A stretch of 64,000 nt of DNA from Nocardioides lijunqiniae (GTDB taxonomy: Bacteria; Actinomycetota; Actinomycetes; Propionibacteriales; Nocardioidaceae): positions 1-64,000 of the forward strand of contig NZ_JACJGM010000031.1 of assembly GCF_015024225.1 (NCBI RefSeq), in the 5' to 3' direction. This document shows positions 60,870 to 64,000 of this stretch, piece after piece; within the stretch, counting starts at the first letter, position 1; the number at the start of each line of letters is the position of its first letter. Made by a program: the position numbers and the translations under genes. A model generated the notes under the pieces. That model did not search any database. It was not told the DNA's origin and was given only the letters and a program-made list of their open reading frames with translations.

Positions 60870-61710
60870 CTTGAGGCGCGCAGCGGAGCCGGCCGCGACC
60901 AGTGGGATCAAGCGCCATTCCAGCCGGCAACTATCGAGGCCCGTGGCGTGCGCACGAGCGTTGTGACGCGATAGATTCGCCCTGGGCGCGCGTCGTACCC
61001 GCCGGGTTGGGGCGTCGAGCGCGAAGGCCCAAAGCGCTTGCTGACTCACAGGTCGGCCCAAGCGCCTGCGGCGTTCCAGGGACTGCACTCCCCCGCTAAG
61101 CGTTCATGAGCTGATCGATCAACGCCGGCGAGGACGGTCGACCACCCAGGCAGTCGAAGCATAAGAGCGAACTCTGGGCTACAGGCCTGTTTCGTCGCAG
61201 CGCGACTCTTCGGGCGTCGCTAGGCCGTTCCGCCCCCCACAGACACGAGGCGGGGACGTGACCCCCGAGGTTCCTCGGACCTCCCCCATCACAGTGCTTG
61301 CACTCGCCGCGCGCTGCTCGACGGCTGCTACGTGTCTGTCTGCATCGGTCGGCAGTCGCGACAAGCGAGCGCGAACTGCGTCGGGCAATAGCGCATCGCG
61401 TACTGCACGACGTAAAGCATGCTGCAATGCCGTGCGCAATGTAGGGGCGCGGCGATCAGGCGGCACAGACGGGGAACTGCGAGTGCGCCCCAGGGCCGGG
61501 CCGATCCTCGGACCTCGTCAGCGGCAGGAACCGAGGGACAGGAAACGGGCGACATCCGCTGGCACACGACGAACGCTCGAGGCCGGCGTCGCGCAATGCA
61601 CAAAACAAGCCGCAAACTACGGCGTAAATCAAGCCACATCGCAGGCTTTAGTGCAGCACCTGTCGGCGTGCCTACCGCATGCGGTACCGCACGGGGCTCA
61701 ACATGTTGGC
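60870..61710. promoter_or_regulatory. 841-bp region before parA with a 14-bp palindrome; possible centromere or operator
   Basis: No clear gene is seen, although one frame stays open from 61258 into parA. TACCGCATGCGGTA (61673-61686) is a perfect palindrome 25 bases before the parA start. Between 61380 and 61650 short motifs recur with variation (GCGCAATG at 61435 and 61593; ACGTAAAG and GCGTAAAT) and AT content is higher than around. This could be a parS-type site. Confidence 0.45.
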
Positions 61711-62631
61711 ATGGTCGCCCCCGAGCTCAGCCGCGTCGTCACCTTCGCCAACGGGAAAGGGGGCGCTGGGAAGACCACTTGCGCGGTGAACGTCGCTGGC
61801 CTCAGCGCCGCCGCTGGCTGGCGAACCCTGCTGATCGATCTGGACCCACAAGCGAACGCGGGACACGACCTCGGATACAACTGGCCGGACCAGGACGGCC
61901 GCGTCGGCACTGACGGTGGAGAGCACCTGGTCACGGCTCTGACCAGCGGGCAACCGTTGGCTCCTGTGCTGACCAACGTGCGAGCCGACCTGGACGTCAT
62001 CTGCGGGGGAGGGCGGCTTGACGACCTCGAGGACATCATCGCGGGCCGTAGCCGACGGACCGAGGACGCCAAGGACCTACTCGCTGCCGCGCTCACGCCG
62101 CTTGCGGCCGACTACGACCTGGTTGTCATCGACACTCCACCCACTCGGCCAGTTCTGCTGCAGTTGGCACTCGCAGCAACCCGGTGGGTTGTCGTGCCCA
62201 CCAAGAGCGACCGCGGGAGCATTGAGGGGCTTCGAGCTTTGGCTGAGCAACTCATCCGGGTACGCAACGGCAACCCGGACGTCGAGATCCTCGGGGCGAT
62301 CCTGTTCGACACCGGAACCAGCGCCACACGCATCCGCAGCAACGCTGCAGACGACATCCAGAACGTGCTGGGGGGTGCCGGCGAGCTCTTCTCATCGGTG
62401 ATCCGCCACGCCGAGGGTGTGGCGGTGGAAGCGCGAGAGCGAGGCCGGCTCGTGCATGAGATCGCCGCCTCTGTCGCCGACGCCGAACCCTGGTGGGTCG
62501 CCCTAAAGGAGGGCCGCAAACCCCAGCGTCTGCCCGGAACCGCCCCCGCACTGGCCGACGACTTCCTACTTCTTACCCAGGAGATCCTCCAGCGCATCGC
62601 CCGTCACGAGGACAAGGCCCAGAGCGCATGA
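61711..62631 (+). CDS. parA: ParA-family partition ATPase
   Basis: 306 residues from the ATG at 61711. The deviant Walker A is NGKGGAGKTT (K16 and K21), Walker A' LLIDLDPQANAG and Walker B LVVIDTPPT. An in-frame start at 61258 would add 151 residues of low-complexity Arg/Ala translation and is rejected. ParA binds DNA with ATP and moves plasmids to daughter cells together with a centromere-binding partner. The stop overlaps the partner's start (ATGA). Confidence 0.85.
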   Translation: MVAPELSRVVTFANGKGGAGKTTCAVNVAGLSAAAGWRTLLIDLDPQANAGHDLGYNWPDQDGRVGTDGGEHLVTALTSGQPLAPVLTNVRADLDVICGGGRLDDLEDIIAGRSRRTEDAKDLLAAALTPLAADYDLVVIDTPPTRPVLLQLALAATRWVVVPTKSDRGSIEGLRALAEQLIRVRNGNPDVEILGAILFDTGTSATRIRSNAADDIQNVLGGAGELFSSVIRHAEGVAVEARERGRLVHEIAASVADAEPWWVALKEGRKPQRLPGTAPALADDFLLLTQEILQRIARHEDKAQSA

Positions 62632-63233
62632 ACGACGAACGCCGCCCGCTAGCCCCGGCCCCGGGCCTGGCCAACCTCCCGAAACCCCCACCTCGCCCGC
62701 AACCATCCCCGTCCACCGCGCGCCCCACGCCCCTGCGGTCAGTTGACGCCCCCCCCGAGGAGCTGCGCGACGCCCCAGCTCTCTCAGCCTCAGGTGGGGG
62801 AGCGCCACCTAGCGGACTCACCCGTGAGACAGGCGCAAGGACGACGCGCAGGACGCCGCAATCCGCGCCTGCGGGTCGCCGTGCCGCTACTGCGAAGCGG
62901 GCGATCTCGTTCACCACTCCGGTCGAGCTGAGCGCCAGGCTCAGCGCCGCAGCCACCGACGGCAGGACCCTCGCCGACGTCGTCCTAGCGGCGGTCGAGG
63001 AGACCGAGCCGCGCCTCACAGATCTGATCGACGCCGAGCGGCCACCCGCCTCAAACGGTTCGGGTCTATTCCCTGACAGCGCCAGTGGGCGTCGTCGCAA
63101 CCGAGAGCCACGTGTGGTGGTGAGCCTGCGCCTATCTGAGGGCAACGTCGAGGTCCTTGACCAACTCGTTGTCAGACACCAAGCTGACGACCGCTCACAA
63201 CTCATCACCGCAGCCCTGCGAGCAGCGCTCTAG
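62628..63233 (+). CDS. ParB-like centromere-binding partner with ribbon-helix-helix C-terminus
   Basis: 201 residues from the ATG overlapping the parA stop. Residues 1-90 are Pro/Ala/Arg-rich and probably disordered. A first small helical domain (FTTPVELSARLSAAATDGRT) and a C-terminal RHH-like part (PRVVVSLRLSEGNVEVLDQL, DRSQLITAALRAAL) follow. Such small partners of ParA bind parS repeats. It lacks the large helix-turn-helix of chromosomal ParB. Confidence 0.7.
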   Translation: MNDERRPLAPAPGLANLPKPPPRPQPSPSTARPTPLRSVDAPPEELRDAPALSASGGGAPPSGLTRETGARTTRRTPQSAPAGRRAATAKRAISFTTPVELSARLSAAATDGRTLADVVLAAVEETEPRLTDLIDAERPPASNGSGLFPDSASGRRRNREPRVVVSLRLSEGNVEVLDQLVVRHQADDRSQLITAALRAAL

Positions 63234-63341
63234 TACTTAAAGTTCGAGCGCTTTGATTGGACCTCAGTCCTGCGCTTCATAGGCCATGGACTTCTCGGCT
63301 GGCGGTAAGCGCATGGGGGAGTGGGCGTGCTGCCCCTTGCC

Positions 63342-63737
63342 TCATCCCGGGTACTCCTCCTGCTGGGTGGTCTTGGGGTTGTTCGTCACCACGGCGGTGG
63401 CGTACTTCAGGGAGGGGCCGATCTCGTCGACGATCACGACGTCGCGGGTCCGCTTGGCCTGGGTCTCTTTGTCGGTCCAGGTCTCGGTCTCGATGTGTCC
63501 GTGGACGACCACGCGTGCTCCGGACGTGAGGGACTCGGCCAGGTTCTCGGCCTTCTTGCCCCAGACCTTGCAGTTGTGTCCGGTGGGCTCGGCGTCGTGG
63601 TACTCGTTGGTCTCGCGGTCCTTGGTCCGGCGGTTGACCAGGACCCGGGACTCCGCGACCGGAGTCCCGGACGGGGTGAACCGGAGCTCGGGGTCGCTGG
63701 TGAGGTTGCCGGTAAACGTGACGGTGGTGGTGCTCAT
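63342..63737 (-). CDS. ssb: Single-stranded DNA-binding protein, second copy
   Basis: 131 residues, start with AAGGAG at nine bases. It matches the first SSB except for scattered changes (AG to TG, EF to ES, HVETEAW to HIETETW) and a different end (VVTNNPKTTQQEEYPG). The core motifs LTSDPELRF, NCKVWGKKAENLAESL and GARVVVHGH are intact, so it is probably functional. The C-terminus again has no acidic tail. It lies convergent with the ParB-like gene. Confidence 0.92.
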   Translation of the reverse strand: MSTTTVTFTGNLTSDPELRFTPSGTPVAESRVLVNRRTKDRETNEYHDAEPTGHNCKVWGKKAENLAESLTSGARVVVHGHIETETWTDKETQAKRTRDVVIVDEIGPSLKYATAVVTNNPKTTQQEEYPG

Positions 63738-63955
63738 GGCTGGTGCTCCTTCGTGAGGGGGTGATCTGACACGGAACGTCGAGCGCCTACATGCCCCTCC
63801 GGGTGGTGGGACCTGTCGTGTGGCTTGCTCCCGACAACTGCCGCCCGATCCGGCCGGGTAAGCCGGTCAGGGGTGCCCGCAGGGCACAGCGCTTGCCCTT
63901 GACCGGTGTCTCGGCCGAGACACGATGGGCGGCGTCGGGAAGCAACAACGCATCT
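63362..63955 (-). repeat. Right arm of the ~0.6-kb inverted repeat (ssb locus)
   Basis: Inverted copy of 1558-2155, covering ssb and its leader including the palindrome at 63906-63923. Between the two arms lie about 61 kb. Confidence 0.9.
63906..63923. promoter_or_regulatory. Second copy of the 18-bp palindrome upstream of ssb
   Basis: GTGTCTCGGCCGAGACAC, unchanged from 1590-1607, about 168 bases upstream of the second ssb start. Confidence 0.55.
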
Positions 63956-63982
63956 AGGAAACGCATCCAACAAGGAGCCGTA

Positions 63983-64000
63983 TTGGGCCCGCAGGGCCGT
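63983..64000 (+). CDS. Possible start of a gene cut by the window edge
   Basis: AAGGAG (63972-63977) is five bases before a TTG at 63983, followed by six open codons (GPQGR after the start). This is too short to judge. Confidence 0.2.

Noticed and set aside
61258..61710. Extended N-terminus of ParA
   Set aside because: Low-complexity Arg/Ala translation, palindrome inside, and normal ParA length from 61711.
1..64000. Insertion sequences or integrase genes explaining the duplicated borders
   Set aside because: No transposase, resolvase or integrase motifs were found on either strand.

Overview
The window is about 64 kb of GC-rich actinobacterial DNA with strong G/C bias at third codon positions and many 1-4 base stop/start overlaps. 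It carries Lsr2, SCO6880-, DUF4913- and DUF6668-type conjugation proteins and a primase-type Rep gene, so it looks like a large conjugative plasmid (or plasmid-derived element) of an actinomycete. A Nocardioides-like host is a guess from general composition; the sequence does not prove it. No rRNA, tRNA, CRISPR array, transposase or integrase was recognised.

Layout. (1) 0-8.5 kb: a truncated gene, a helical-repeat membrane protein, an ssb gene, a DNRLRE-type secreted protein with an overlapping lipoprotein gene, then a decayed tandem duplication of the neighbouring block and the intact version of that block (four tiny overlapping genes and a coiled-coil protein). (2) 8.8-12 kb: a candidate oriT, mobC and relaxase, followed by two unrecognised minus-strand genes. 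(3) 12.5-15 kb: a second DNRLRE module with a different C-terminus and a different small membrane partner. (4) 15.2-30 kb: a tightly coupled minus-strand type IV secretion/conjugation cluster. It encodes membrane-anchor and surface proteins, a DUF6668 protein, a VirB2-like pilin, a VirB6-like channel, a SCO6880/VirB4-type pair, a lipoprotein, a four-module cell-wall hydrolase with a DNase I-like domain, a T4CP, a DUF4913 protein and a distal 254-aa protein.

(5) 30.7-53 kb: an accessory and defence-rich region. It holds a PIN(DUF4411)/ImmA-IrrE pair, a four-gene set with a HEPN motif, a PD-(D/E)XK protein, a helicase-nuclease and a possible GIY-YIG-like protein, a nonsense-interrupted PIN-like gene, lsr2, a multiply broken nuclease-like gene, an Abi-like HEPN gene, an XRE-ImmA gene and several small orphans. 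(6) 53.8-63.3 kb: plasmid maintenance. It holds a secreted Excalibur-SNase nuclease, an ATPase with a large operator-like inverted repeat, a ribbon-helix-helix protein near palindromic repeats, a leader-peptide-coupled primase-type Rep protein, a small helix-turn-helix protein and parA with a ParB-like partner. (7) 63.3-64 kb: a second ssb locus, an inverted near-copy of 1.56-2.16 kb that includes an 18-bp perfect palindrome.

The most notable structure is the pair of DNRLRE modules. They share an N-terminal architecture but end in unrelated Cys-containing tips, and each is followed at once by a small lipidated or membrane protein. Each is also bordered by duplicated, decaying copies of the 3' ends of adjacent transfer-region genes. 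This is the layout expected of a polymorphic secreted effector with a cognate partner, but that reading is inference.
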